The notes under the pieces are model-generated. The model saw only the letters and a list, made by a program, of their open reading frames with translations. It was not told where the DNA came from and ran no database searches. Shown piece by piece: positions 16,538 through 25,678 of a DNA stretch of 64,000 nucleotides. The stretch is from JANMDU01 sp031388245. GTDB lineage: Bacteria; Pseudomonadota; Gammaproteobacteria; Burkholderiales; Burkholderiaceae_C. Position numbers and translations under genes: made by a program. Location of the stretch: positions 13,646 through 77,645 of the forward strand of contig JANNED010000174.1 in NCBI GenBank assembly GCA_031388245.1. Direction: 5' to 3'. Position 1 is the first letter of the stretch. Every line of letters starts with the position of its first letter.

Positions 16538-17632
16538 ATGACCCAACCCCACAAAATCACTTTGATCGGCTTCTCTTCGTTTGAGAAGGTCACGTTTGAA
16601 TCTTTCTTTCGTTTGGCTGCGCGTCGCCCGCCAGGCTATGCCTTGGTTGACGATGCCGCGCAGGCTGATTTGGCTGTGGTCAATTCAGACGATGCGGCCG
16701 TTTTACGCCAATGCTTGGCTGGCAAACCAGCGCGACAAGTGCTGCTGATTGGCAGCCAAGACGGCGGCACGGGCTGGACGCTGCAGCGCCGCCCTTTGAA
16801 TTTGATGAAGGTGCTGGCCACGGTAGAAAGCCTGCTTGCCCCGCCAAGCGCCACTGTGCCGGCTGCGCTCACAGCACTGCGCTCTGCATCTTCAGAAAAT
16901 CCTTTGCTGCAGCGCCCGGCTGGCGAACAAGCCGCGCTCAAGCCAAGCACCCAAGCCACGCTGGCTCCATCGCACATCGCAGCCCGCTCTGCGCCGCAAA
17001 CGCAGCCTGCTGCACCAGCCTTGGCCGGCTCACGCCTGCCGGCATCGCATCCTGAAGTCGATGCCACCATGCGCCGCTCCGTGCGCACAGGCGCAGGCTC
17101 CAAGCCAGATTTTTCTGCCTCGCGCGGTGGCGATCAATTCACCGCTTTTGGCTCCTCCGTGAACGCCAAAGCCGCCGACAGTGACCTGAATGTGGATCAC
17201 ATTTTGGTGGTAGACGACAGCGATATCGCCCTCAAATTCATGCGCAACCGCCTCTCGCGCTTTGGCTTCATGGCAGATTTGGTCAATTCTGGCGAAGAAG
17301 CACTGGGCAAGATGAACACCAAGCCGTATAAATTTGTCTTTTTGGATGTGATGATGGAAGGCTTAGATGGCTACCAGACTTGCCGCGCCATCAAGCAGCG
17401 CAAATACTCGGATGGCAAGCCGCCCGTGGTGGTGATGCTCACCAGCCGTGGCGGCACGATTGATAAAATCCGTGGCACATTAGCTGGCTGTGATGCTTAT
17501 TTGACCAAACCGCTCAATGAGCGAGATTTGATTGCCGTGCTGGCCAAACACGACCGCACCGTGGCTCGCAGCTTCCAAGAAACCAATTTCGGCAGCAACA
17601 GCGGCTCTGGATTTGCACGGTCAACCAAATAA
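16538..17632 (+). CDS. response regulator with N-terminal receiver-like domain (PilG-like position)
   Basis: This 364-residue protein opens the chemosensory operon. Residues about 225-345 form a full receiver domain: acidic pair in ILVVDDSD, phosphoacceptor Asp in FVFLDVMMEG, Thr in VVMLTSRGG and Lys in AYLTKPLNE. Residues 1-105 look like a degenerate receiver: KITLIGFSSFEKVTF at the front and RRPLNLMKVLATVESLL at the end, but without the acidic pair or a phosphorylatable Asp. A low-complexity Ala/Pro/Ser linker joins the halves. It probably receives phosphate from ChpA and drives type IV pilus extension or retraction. Confidence 0.82.
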   Translation: MTQPHKITLIGFSSFEKVTFESFFRLAARRPPGYALVDDAAQADLAVVNSDDAAVLRQCLAGKPARQVLLIGSQDGGTGWTLQRRPLNLMKVLATVESLLAPPSATVPAALTALRSASSENPLLQRPAGEQAALKPSTQATLAPSHIAARSAPQTQPAAPALAGSRLPASHPEVDATMRRSVRTGAGSKPDFSASRGGDQFTAFGSSVNAKAADSDLNVDHILVVDDSDIALKFMRNRLSRFGFMADLVNSGEEALGKMNTKPYKFVFLDVMMEGLDGYQTCRAIKQRKYSDGKPPVVVMLTSRGGTIDKIRGTLAGCDAYLTKPLNERDLIAVLAKHDRTVARSFQETNFGSNSGSGFARSTK

Positions 17633-17679
17633 GCCTCTGAGCAAGATGCATGGCAGCACAAAATATGGAGCAAGAGAAT

Positions 17680-18030
17680 ATGATGAAAAAAGTGATGGTG
17701 GTGGATGACGCACCTGTTGATACACAGAATTTGCAGCGCATCTTTGCCGATGCGGGCTGGATGGTGATCACCGCGTCGTCTGGCGCAGAGGCCGTGAGCA
17801 AGGCCAAAGCGGAGGTGCCAGATTTGATCATGATGGATGTCAATATGCCCGGCTTGGATGGTTTTTCTGCCACGCGCCAGCTGATGCAAGATCCAACGAC
17901 CAAGGGCATCCCGGTGGTGTTTGTGACCTCCAAAGACCAAAAGGCGGATCGCGTGTTTGCCCAGATGCTGGGTGCCAAAGGCTATGTCACCAAGCCCTAC
18001 ACCGCCGATCAAATTCTCGGCACGATTTGA
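17680..18030 (+). CDS. pilH: single-domain response regulator, PilH-like
   Basis: This is a 116-residue CheY-like protein with all receiver residues: Asp pair in VMVVDDAPVD, phosphoacceptor in LIMMDVNMPG, Thr in VVFVTSKDQ and Lys in YVTKPYT. I chose ATG 17680 because GGAG lies nine bases upstream; an ATG at 17650 would add ten residues not seen in PilH. In Pseudomonas PilH acts as the second output or phosphate sink of the Chp system. It lies 47 bases after the preceding regulator gene. Confidence 0.85.
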   Translation: MMKKVMVVDDAPVDTQNLQRIFADAGWMVITASSGAEAVSKAKAEVPDLIMMDVNMPGLDGFSATRQLMQDPTTKGIPVVFVTSKDQKADRVFAQMLGAKGYVTKPYTADQILGTI

Positions 18031-18076
18031 GCCATTCTTTGGCGATCGTTTCTTCCACTTTTAACCTCTTGCACTT

Positions 18077-18544
18077 TTGAAACTGGCACAAGGCATCCTC
18101 TGCGGCTCATGGGCATTGGCCTTCCCATTTGACTGGGCCTGCCAAATCGTGGATACCTTTGAGCTCAGCCCCATTCCCAAAGCGCCCCCCTGGCTGCTGG
18201 GCGGCACCAATGTGGATGGCAATATTTTGCCCGTGGTGGATTTGAGCGTGTATCTGGGCCTGAGCACAGCTTCTGGCCTGCGCCAGCAGCGTTTGTTGAT
18301 CGGCGGTTTATCTGCTGCGCAAAGCTCGGCAGACACCACAGGCGATGCCATCGCGATTGCTTTTGAAGGCTTGCCCCAGCAATTGGGCTACGAAACACGC
18401 GAACTCACCTACGCCGGCGTGCTGCCTCATAAGCTGCGCGAGCTGTGTACTGGCTTGGGCAACAATGCCGCCGGCCATGAGTTTCTTGAAATCGACGCCA
18501 AGCGATTGCACGCCGCCCTGAGCGACGAATTGGCGCAAGCATAA
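18077..18544 (+). CDS. pilI: CheW-domain adaptor, PilI-like
   Basis: This is a 155-residue CheW-fold protein coupling the receptor to the ChpA kinase. Characteristic segments are PKAPPWLLGGTNVDGNILPVV in the middle (quoted apart as PKAPPWLLGG and TNVDGNILPVV) and VDLSVYLGL. The start is uncertain: an in-frame stop at 18062 leaves only TTG 18077 as a reasonable start, and no strong ribosome site is visible. The C-terminal part is poorly conserved. Its place between pilH and pilJ is the standard Pil-Chp order. Confidence 0.82.
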   Translation: MKLAQGILCGSWALAFPFDWACQIVDTFELSPIPKAPPWLLGGTNVDGNILPVVDLSVYLGLSTASGLRQQRLLIGGLSAAQSSADTTGDAIAIAFEGLPQQLGYETRELTYAGVLPHKLRELCTGLGNNAAGHEFLEIDAKRLHAALSDELAQA

Positions 18545-18599
18545 AAATGCCCCTTTCACCCCAGACCACTGATCCCCTGATGGATTCGGAAAGCACTCT

Positions 18600-21095
18600 A
18601 TGAATATTCGGCAAAAAATGCTGCTCGGCGCAGGCCTGTTGACCTTGATCCCCGTGCTGATCACCTCTGTTTTGCTCTCTCAAGGCGCCTCCAGCTTGGC
18701 CGATGCGGCGCTGGAGCAACGCACGCAAGCGCAGCTCAATTCTTTGCGAGACACCAAGCGCCAGCAGGTGATCGATGAGATCAATGGCCGCGTGCGAGCT
18801 TTGCAAAGCTTGGCCGCTCAACGCTCTAGCGTGGATGCCATGCGCAATCTGAAAACAGCTTTTTACGCATCCGCCAAAGAAACCGGGCAATCCCAAGAGG
18901 CCGCCGCCGCCGCATTGAACAAATACGCGCAAGAACAGTTTGCGCCTGAATACAACAAGCGCAATGCCGGCACATCACCTGATTTGTCGAAATTCGTGGC
19001 GGCGTTGGAAGCCAATGGCGCAGCGTTACAAACAGAATTCATCGTGCGCAACCCCAATCCGCTGGGCCAGAAAGAGCGCATGACGAAGCCTGAAGGTAAT
19101 TTTGCCTATGCCCAAGCGCACAGCCAATTCCACCCCGGCCTCGAGCGGGCGCAAAAGCTCTTTGATTTCTACGACATCTTTTTGATCGATACAGAAACGG
19201 ACACCGTGGTCTACACCGTGTTCAAGGAATTGGATTTTGGCAGCTCGCTGACCAAAGGGATTGCAGCGGGCACCAAGCTGGCCGAGGCTTACAACAAGGT
19301 CAAGCAATCGCCCAATCGCGACACCGCCTATCTTTCAGATTTTTCGCCCTATTTGGCCTCCTATGACGATTTGGCCGCGTTTGCAGCCGTGCCGATTTTT
19401 GAGGGCGACAGGCAAATTGGTGTGATGGCCATGCAATACCCCATTGACAAGATCTCCGAGGTGATGAGCTCCAACAAATCTTGGGAAAAGATTGGCTTGG
19501 GCAAGACGGGTGATATGTTTTTGGTGGGCCCCGATCAGTTGATGCGCACCAATGCACGCTATTTGCAAGAAAACAAGCAAGCTTTTGCAGATTTGCTGGG
19601 CAGCAAACTCTCGGCGAATGCGAAATCCACCATGCTGAAGAAAGAATCCACGGTGGGCTTGGTGACCATCGATTCAGATGCAACGCGCCCTGCTTTGGCG
19701 GGCCAAGATGGTTTTGTAGATTTTGTGGATTACCGTGGCATCAAATCGGCGGGCTCTTATGGGGCATTGAAAGTTCAGGGCTTGAATTGGGCTCTGGTGG
19801 CGAAAATTGACGAGGCAGAAGCCGATGAGGCGGTGAACCAACTCAATCGCCAAGCGCTGATCCGCGCTGTGCTGATTGGCTTGGCCGTGGTGGTGATCGC
19901 TGGCCTTGCCGTGTCGCTGTTTTTGAGCCGCTTCTTGAGGCCGATTCAAATCCTCTCCGACACGGTGCAAAAAGTCGCCGGGGGCGAGACATCCGCTCGC
20001 AGCCAGCTCACTGAAAAAGACGAGATTGGCGATTTAGGGCGCGCTTTTGACGGCTTGCTGGATGACCGCATCACTGCTTTGGAAAAAGCCGGCCAAGAAA
20101 ACGAAACCCTCAACAACTCCGTGATTGATTTGTTGCAGGCCGTGTTTCAGCTGTCCAACCGAGACTTGACCGCCCGCGCACCCGTGACCGAAGACATCAT
20201 TGGCACGGTGGCCTCGTCGATCAACCAATTCTCGGACGAAACCAGCCGCACCTTGCTGGACGTGCAGAAAATTGCCAGCCAAGTGGCCATGACCTCCGAA
20301 TCGGTGCGTGTGCAATCGGTGATGGTGGAAGAGACAGCCCGTGCCGAGCGCGAAGCCTTGGGTGCCATGTCTGACAATTTGAATCAAGCGACAGCACAGC
20401 TTGCGCAAGTGGCTGATCTGTCGGAGCAATCCAACAAGGCCGCTGGCGTGGCCTCCGATGCCACGCAAAATGCGCTGGTGGCGGTGCAGGGCACCGTCAA
20501 AGGCATGGATCAATTGCGCGAATCCATCTCTGACATGGAAAAGCGCTTCAAGCGCTTGGGCGAGCGCTCACAAGAGATTTCTACCGCTGTGCAGCTGATC
20601 AACGCGATCTCGGAGCGCACGCACGTGCTGGCCTTGAACGCCTCCATGCAAGCGGCCACAGCGGGCGAGGCAGGCCGTGGCTTCGCTGTGGTGGCCGAGG
20701 AGGTGCAGCGCCTGTCTGACAGCTCACGCCAAGCCACTTCAACCATCTCTCAATTGGTGGGCAACATTCAGGCCGAGACGAATGAGACGCTGTTTACCGT
20801 GAACCGACTGATTGGCGATGTGGTGCGCCAGACGGAGCTGGCACAGCGCGCCGGTGTGCAGATGAGTCAAACCCAAGAGACCACGCAGCAGCTGGTGAGC
20901 TTGGTGCGCCAGATTGCGCAGTTTTCTGAGGCGCAGGCCAAGCTGGCCGCTAATTTGCAGCAATCAGTGCTCGACATCAACGCTGGCACCGAGCAAACCT
21001 CCACCGCGATCGCCGAACAAACGGCTTCCACGCAATCGCTGGCTGATTCATCACGCCAGCTGACGGCAGCGGTCGGTCAGTTCAAGTTGGCTTGA
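18600..21095 (+). CDS. pilJ: methyl-accepting chemotaxis protein, PilJ-like
   Basis: This is an 831-residue transmembrane receptor. The first membrane helix is near residues 7-30 and a large periplasmic sensor, probably a double Cache fold, follows to about residue 410. The second helix is VLIGLAVVVIAGLAVSLFL (about 417-437). HAMP then follows (GGETSARSQLTEKDEIGDLG), and then a long signalling coiled coil with the hairpin tip ERTHVLALNASMQAATAGE. It feeds ChpA through the CheW-like adaptor. The sensor is much larger than that of Pseudomonas PilJ, so a small-molecule ligand is possible. Confidence 0.88.
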   Translation: MNIRQKMLLGAGLLTLIPVLITSVLLSQGASSLADAALEQRTQAQLNSLRDTKRQQVIDEINGRVRALQSLAAQRSSVDAMRNLKTAFYASAKETGQSQEAAAAALNKYAQEQFAPEYNKRNAGTSPDLSKFVAALEANGAALQTEFIVRNPNPLGQKERMTKPEGNFAYAQAHSQFHPGLERAQKLFDFYDIFLIDTETDTVVYTVFKELDFGSSLTKGIAAGTKLAEAYNKVKQSPNRDTAYLSDFSPYLASYDDLAAFAAVPIFEGDRQIGVMAMQYPIDKISEVMSSNKSWEKIGLGKTGDMFLVGPDQLMRTNARYLQENKQAFADLLGSKLSANAKSTMLKKESTVGLVTIDSDATRPALAGQDGFVDFVDYRGIKSAGSYGALKVQGLNWALVAKIDEAEADEAVNQLNRQALIRAVLIGLAVVVIAGLAVSLFLSRFLRPIQILSDTVQKVAGGETSARSQLTEKDEIGDLGRAFDGLLDDRITALEKAGQENETLNNSVIDLLQAVFQLSNRDLTARAPVTEDIIGTVASSINQFSDETSRTLLDVQKIASQVAMTSESVRVQSVMVEETARAEREALGAMSDNLNQATAQLAQVADLSEQSNKAAGVASDATQNALVAVQGTVKGMDQLRESISDMEKRFKRLGERSQEISTAVQLINAISERTHVLALNASMQAATAGEAGRGFAVVAEEVQRLSDSSRQATSTISQLVGNIQAETNETLFTVNRLIGDVVRQTELAQRAGVQMSQTQETTQQLVSLVRQIAQFSEAQAKLAANLQQSVLDINAGTEQTSTAIAEQTASTQSLADSSRQLTAAVGQFKLA

Positions 21096-21126
21096 TCATG
21101 ACAACGATGCGATCAGGCTCTGGCTC

Positions 21127-23967
21127 ATGAACATCGGCGATCTACTCAGCCTGCTGCACGAAGAATTCGCGCTGGATGTGCCGATGGCGCAGCAAGCTGC
21201 GCTGGATGCGGTGGCTCAGCCAGAGCAGGCCGCCTTGTTGCTGGAGCCTGTGGTGGGCTACATTGAGCGTTCGGTGCAAGCCAGCGCTTTGGTGAGCTTG
21301 GATGGCTGGGGCAGCTATCTCAATCAAGTCTCGCAATTCACGCAATTGCAGATGATGTCGCCCGACAGCGCCAGCTTGCAATGGCTGGCCGGCTGGACAG
21401 CACCAGCGCAAGCCTATCTCTTACATCCCGCTGCGCCCTCGGCAGCGCAGGCCATCATTGATTACTTGCGCGCCTGCCCGCAGGCCACGGATGATGCCGC
21501 ATTGGCTCTGCTCTACACGCAGCTTTTGATGCCGCCCACGCTCACCGCAGAGGAGGCCGCTGCCGCTGAGGCTGTGGTAGAGGATGCCACGCCCGCTGAT
21601 GTGAGCCTGCAAACTGAAGATGTCGATGGCAGTTTGCTCTCAGCCATGCTGCAAGATGCGCCCGATCAGCTCGAGCGCCTCTTGGGTTATTTGGATGAAT
21701 TGGCCGCCGGAAATGCGGATGCCTCTCGGCTGATCGAAGCACAGCGTATCGCCCACACCTTCAAAGGCTCGGGCAACATCATTGGCCTGCCCGGTATTGG
21801 CCGCATTTCCCACCGTTTAGAAGATGTGATGGAGTGGACGCTGGAGCAGTGCCAAGCGGGTGAAAAAAGCAACCCAGCTGCTGTGCGCGACATGCGCCAC
21901 GCGGTGGGTGTCTTGCAGCAGATGGTGGGGCATTTGCAGGGCGAAGATGCAGCGCCAGGCGGCGCGGTGGCTTGCCTACAGCGCTTGATTGATTGGGTCA
22001 ATTGGATTCGGCAAGGCGTTGCGTCGTTGCAATCACCGGCAGCTTTGGCGGCTCAAAGCGCTATGAATACAATAGCAAACAATGCGGATTTAGTGCCGGC
22101 AAACGCTGAAAATGCAGCTCGAAATGAAGCTCAAAGCGCCGATGTGCAAATGCTGCGCGTTGGTGTGGATCGGCTCAGCCGCGTTTTGCGCCGCTCCACG
22201 CAATCCATCGTGGCCTCTCAGCGTGTTGGCCAGCTCGTGCGCACGGCCCATGATCGCCTGTCCAGCATTGAGACAAGCCATATGGAGCTATCGCGCCGCT
22301 TGCGTGAGCTGGAGCAAACGGTGGACAAACAGGTTGTGCAATTGCGTGGCCAAAAAGATGCCGGTGAGAATTTTGACCCGCTGGAGATGGATCGCTACGA
22401 TGCGCTTTATTCTCTGTCACGGTTCGTCACCGAGGCCGTGCAAGACGAGCTGGAGCTCGCCCGCGAGGCGCGCAACCAAGTGGCTGCGGCGCAGCAGATC
22501 ATTCGCGATGAAGATCAGTTTCAACGCGAGCAATACCGCGATTTGCTTGCCGCACGCCTCGTGCCCGTGAAAAGCATCTTGCCGCGCTTGAAGCGCAATG
22601 TGGCGCAGACGGCGGCATCCACTCAAAAACAAGCGCAACTGAAAATCATGGGGGAAAACACCACGCTGGATGCCGATGTGCTCACGCGCCTGACCGAGCC
22701 GCTGTTGCATCTGCTGCGCAATGCGGTCGATCATGGGTTAGAGACTCCTGAAGATCGCTTGCTGCTTGGCAAATCCAGCATGGGCACGATCACGCTCAGT
22801 TTTCGCCGCGTGGGCCAAGATGTGGAGCTGGTCTGCGCCGACGATGGCAAAGGCTTGGATCTGCCCACTATCTACGACAAGGCCGTGGAATATGGCTTGA
22901 TTGATGCCGGCGCCAAGCTTTCTGAAGATGAGGTGCGCCGCTTGATTTTGCGCCCCGGCTTCTCCACCAAAGGTGAAGTGACCGAAGTCTCGGGCCGTGG
23001 GGTCGGCATGGATGTGGTCAACGACCGCGTCTCCGGCCTGAAAGGCCAGCTTGAGATTGAAAGCTCACCAACGGCTGGGTCGCGTTTCATCGTGCGTGTG
23101 CCCGTATCGAGCGGCGCGGTGCAGGCCTTGATTGTGCGTTGTGCGCAAGAAGAGGTGGCGCTGCCATCGGATCAGGTCTTGCAGGCGCTCGCCGCTGACG
23201 AAGCCAGCATTGTTTTGCAAGGCGAGGGCGGCGCGCCTGTGCTGCGTCATTTGGATCACGATTACCCCGTGTATTCTTTGGGCGTATGGCTGGGCTTTGA
23301 AGAGCCCTCGGGCATGGATTTGAAGGGCAAGCCTGCCGTGCTGTGCCGAGGTGCTGGGCAAACTGTGGCGTTGGTGGTGGATGCCGTCGTGGATGCGCGC
23401 GAGCTGATCTTGCAAGATGTCGGGCGGCTCACGCGGCGCATCGCGGGTGTCGTCGGCGGTGCTTTGCGCAACGATGGCAGGCCGATGTTTTTGCTAGATG
23501 TGGCCGCGCTTGAGCGCGCTTCGCATGTTGTACGCCGTGCAGGCTCCTCACTGGTGATGCGCCGGCGTATGGCTGTGCAGCGCACACGTGTGCTGATCGT
23601 CGATGATGCGCTTTCGGTGCGCCGCTCCATGGAGCAATTGCTGCTTGATGCGGGCTACGATGTGATCTCCGCAGCCGATGGCTTTTTGGCGCTTGAGGCG
23701 CTGCGCAGCCAAACGCCGGCGATTGTGCTCACTGATCTAGAAATGCCCAACCTCAATGGTTTGGAGCTGACCAAGCGTTTGCGCGAGTTGCCCCAATTCA
23801 TGGGCACCCCCGTGGTGATGATCACCTCACGCGCCAGCGACAAACATCGCATCTTGGCCGAAGAGGCAGGTGTGGATCTGTACCTGACCAAACCCTACAC
23901 CGATGCCGCGCTGATTGAGCATGTCAAGCGCCTGACCTCACAAGATGCCTCTGCCCTCTTGATGTGA
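21127..23967 (+). CDS. chpA: hybrid chemotaxis kinase ChpA/PilL-like (Hpt-CheA-receiver)
   Basis: This is a 946-residue CheA-type kinase. The Hpt domain carries His210 in RIAHTFKGSGN. A dimerisation region follows at about 330-470. The ATPase domain has NAVDHGLETPEDR, DDGKGLDL and GRGVGMDVV. A CheW-like domain is at about 660-800, and a C-terminal receiver starts at residue 820 with VLIVDDALSV, Asp in VLTDLEMP and YLTKPYT. Only one Hpt is recognisable, where Pseudomonas ChpA has many. Residues 312-325 are encoded by a 41-nt repeat inserted between Hpt and the kinase core. Its start lies 31 bases after pilJ. Confidence 0.9.
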   Translation: MNIGDLLSLLHEEFALDVPMAQQAALDAVAQPEQAALLLEPVVGYIERSVQASALVSLDGWGSYLNQVSQFTQLQMMSPDSASLQWLAGWTAPAQAYLLHPAAPSAAQAIIDYLRACPQATDDAALALLYTQLLMPPTLTAEEAAAAEAVVEDATPADVSLQTEDVDGSLLSAMLQDAPDQLERLLGYLDELAAGNADASRLIEAQRIAHTFKGSGNIIGLPGIGRISHRLEDVMEWTLEQCQAGEKSNPAAVRDMRHAVGVLQQMVGHLQGEDAAPGGAVACLQRLIDWVNWIRQGVASLQSPAALAAQSAMNTIANNADLVPANAENAARNEAQSADVQMLRVGVDRLSRVLRRSTQSIVASQRVGQLVRTAHDRLSSIETSHMELSRRLRELEQTVDKQVVQLRGQKDAGENFDPLEMDRYDALYSLSRFVTEAVQDELELAREARNQVAAAQQIIRDEDQFQREQYRDLLAARLVPVKSILPRLKRNVAQTAASTQKQAQLKIMGENTTLDADVLTRLTEPLLHLLRNAVDHGLETPEDRLLLGKSSMGTITLSFRRVGQDVELVCADDGKGLDLPTIYDKAVEYGLIDAGAKLSEDEVRRLILRPGFSTKGEVTEVSGRGVGMDVVNDRVSGLKGQLEIESSPTAGSRFIVRVPVSSGAVQALIVRCAQEEVALPSDQVLQALAADEASIVLQGEGGAPVLRHLDHDYPVYSLGVWLGFEEPSGMDLKGKPAVLCRGAGQTVALVVDAVVDARELILQDVGRLTRRIAGVVGGALRNDGRPMFLLDVAALERASHVVRRAGSSLVMRRRMAVQRTRVLIVDDALSVRRSMEQLLLDAGYDVISAADGFLALEALRSQTPAIVLTDLEMPNLNGLELTKRLRELPQFMGTPVVMITSRASDKHRILAEEAGVDLYLTKPYTDAALIEHVKRLTSQDASALLM
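22060..22100 (+). repeat. 41-nt hairpin/GCCGGC repeat, copy 5, inside chpA
   Basis: The hairpin 22060-22076 has arms GCTAT and ATAGC, and the tail ends GCCGGC at 22095-22100. It is in the sense orientation and frame 0 of chpA, encoding AMNTIANNADLVPA in a linker between domains. Confidence 0.88.
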
Positions 23968-24002
23968 AGCCAGCGACGTGGCGATGCGCCTAAAATCAAT
24001 GG

Positions 24003-25007
24003 ATGCACATGAGCCCACAGCAAGCCCAACAAGCCATTCAACTGGCGCTGGATACCCTTGACATAGAAGCGGCGGCTGTCATGGGGCTTCGCACGCGCTT
24101 GGCCATTGAAGCCTCTGCAGCGCAAGCCTTCACACAAGCGCTAGAGATTGTGTTGGCCACGCAAGGCCGTGTGGTGATCATGGGGATGGGCAAAAGCGGG
24201 CATGTGGGGCGCAAAATCGCAGCCACTTTGGCCTCCACGGGCACGGCAGCGATGTTTGTTCATCCCGCAGAAGCCAGCCACGGCGATCTGGGCATGGTCA
24301 AAGCTATTGATTCGATTTTGGCGATTTCTAATTCAGGCGAATCCGAAGAACTGTCTGCCATCTTGCCTTTCATCAAACGCATGGGCGCACCATTGATCGC
24401 CATGACGGGCGGCTTGCAATCTACCCTTGCGCAGCATGCCGATGTGGTGCTGGACAGCTCGGTGGCAAAAGAAGCTTGCCCGCTGAATCTTGCACCAACG
24501 GCCAGCACCACAGCGCAGCTGGCTTTGGGCGATGCGCTGGCCATGGCTTTGCTGGATGCGCGTGGCTTCAAAGCCGAAGATTTTGCGCGCTCACACCCGG
24601 GCGGCAGCCTCGGGCGCAAGCTGCTGATGCATGTGCGCGATCTGATGCGCACCGGCGAGCAAGTGCCTCGCGTGTTGGCGCACGCGACATTCTCAGAGCT
24701 CATGCGCGAGATGAGCCACAAAGGCTTGGGCGCATCAGCCATCGTGGATGCCTCTGACCATGTCATGGGCATCTTTACCGATGGTGATTTGCGGCGTTTG
24801 ATTGAGCGCGGCGTGGATTTACGCGAGCTCACGGCCGGTGAGGTCATGCATGCCGGCAGCTTGGCGGTATCGCCCGATGCTTTGGCCGTGGAGGCCGCCG
24901 AGCTGATGGAGCTGCATCGCATCACGAGTGTGTTGGTCACGGATGCTCAGGGCTTGCTCTTGGGTGCGCTCAACGCCAATGATTTGATGCGTGCCAAGGT
25001 GATCTGA
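24003..25007 (+). CDS. kdsD: arabinose-5-phosphate isomerase KdsD
   Basis: This is a 334-residue enzyme converting ribulose 5-phosphate to arabinose 5-phosphate, the first step to Kdo of lipopolysaccharide. The SIS domain has VIMGMGKSGHVGRKIAATLA, a His in AEASHGDLGM, and SNSGESEEL-type phosphate binding (AISNSGESEELSAI). Two CBS domains fill residues 205-334 (VMGIFTDGDLRRLIERG). The start may be ATG 24003 or 24009. It lies 15 bases before lptC. The expected kdsC phosphatase gene is absent between them. Confidence 0.93.
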   Translation: MHMSPQQAQQAIQLALDTLDIEAAAVMGLRTRLAIEASAAQAFTQALEIVLATQGRVVIMGMGKSGHVGRKIAATLASTGTAAMFVHPAEASHGDLGMVKAIDSILAISNSGESEELSAILPFIKRMGAPLIAMTGGLQSTLAQHADVVLDSSVAKEACPLNLAPTASTTAQLALGDALAMALLDARGFKAEDFARSHPGGSLGRKLLMHVRDLMRTGEQVPRVLAHATFSELMREMSHKGLGASAIVDASDHVMGIFTDGDLRRLIERGVDLRELTAGEVMHAGSLAVSPDALAVEAAELMELHRITSVLVTDAQGLLLGALNANDLMRAKVI

Positions 25008-25022
25008 AGCGGCGCTGATCTC

Positions 25023-25652
25023 ATGTCCACGCCGCAAATTCTTCGCAAGCTGATAGGCCGCGCCACCTTGTATTTGCCTGTTGCCATGATGGGGCTGCTG
25101 GCCTTGGGCAGTTGGTGGCTGGCGCGCAACACGCCCAGCATTGCCGTTGCGGCGCCAGAGCAAGCGCAGCGAAAAGAGCCTGATTATTTCCTGACGAATT
25201 TTTCTGTGAAAAGCTTCGATGCCCAAGGCTTGCTGACGAGTGAAATCTTTGGCAGCAAAGCACGGCATTTCCCGGCAACCGATGTGCTGGAGATTGACCA
25301 AGCACGTTTTAGCTCCAGCAAAGGGGCGCGACAAACCACAGGCCGTGGGGACCGCGCTTACAGCAATGGCGATGGCTCGGAAGTCCAGCTCGTAGGCAAC
25401 GCGGTGGTGGTGCGCGCAGCAGGGCAAGACGCCTTGGGTCGCGAGCAGCCTCGTGTAGAGTTTCGTGGCGATTTTTTACATGCTTTTTTGCGCACCGAAG
25501 AATTGAAATCACACCAACCCGTCACCGTCGTGCGCGGAGCGGATCAGTTCAGCGGCGATGCGATGACATACAACAAAATCGATGGCATCGTTCAGCTCAA
25601 TGGCCGAGTGCGCGTGCGTCTCGAATCCAGGGCCAAGCTTGATCAACGCTGA
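25023..25652 (+). CDS. lptC: LPS export system protein LptC
   Basis: This 209-residue bitopic protein has one N-terminal membrane helix (about residues 17-34) and a periplasmic beta-jellyroll that carries LPS from LptBFG to LptA. Family-like segments are PDYFLTNFSVKSFD and LVGNAVVVRA, with a late DQFSGDAMTYNKIDGIVQLNG. It follows kdsD, as is common, but lptA and lptB do not follow; the next gene is an unrelated dehydrogenase. Confidence 0.88.
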   Translation: MSTPQILRKLIGRATLYLPVAMMGLLALGSWWLARNTPSIAVAAPEQAQRKEPDYFLTNFSVKSFDAQGLLTSEIFGSKARHFPATDVLEIDQARFSSSKGARQTTGRGDRAYSNGDGSEVQLVGNAVVVRAAGQDALGREQPRVEFRGDFLHAFLRTEELKSHQPVTVVRGADQFSGDAMTYNKIDGIVQLNGRVRVRLESRAKLDQR

Positions 25653-25678
25653 AATCACGACTTCAAATACCAATCTTC

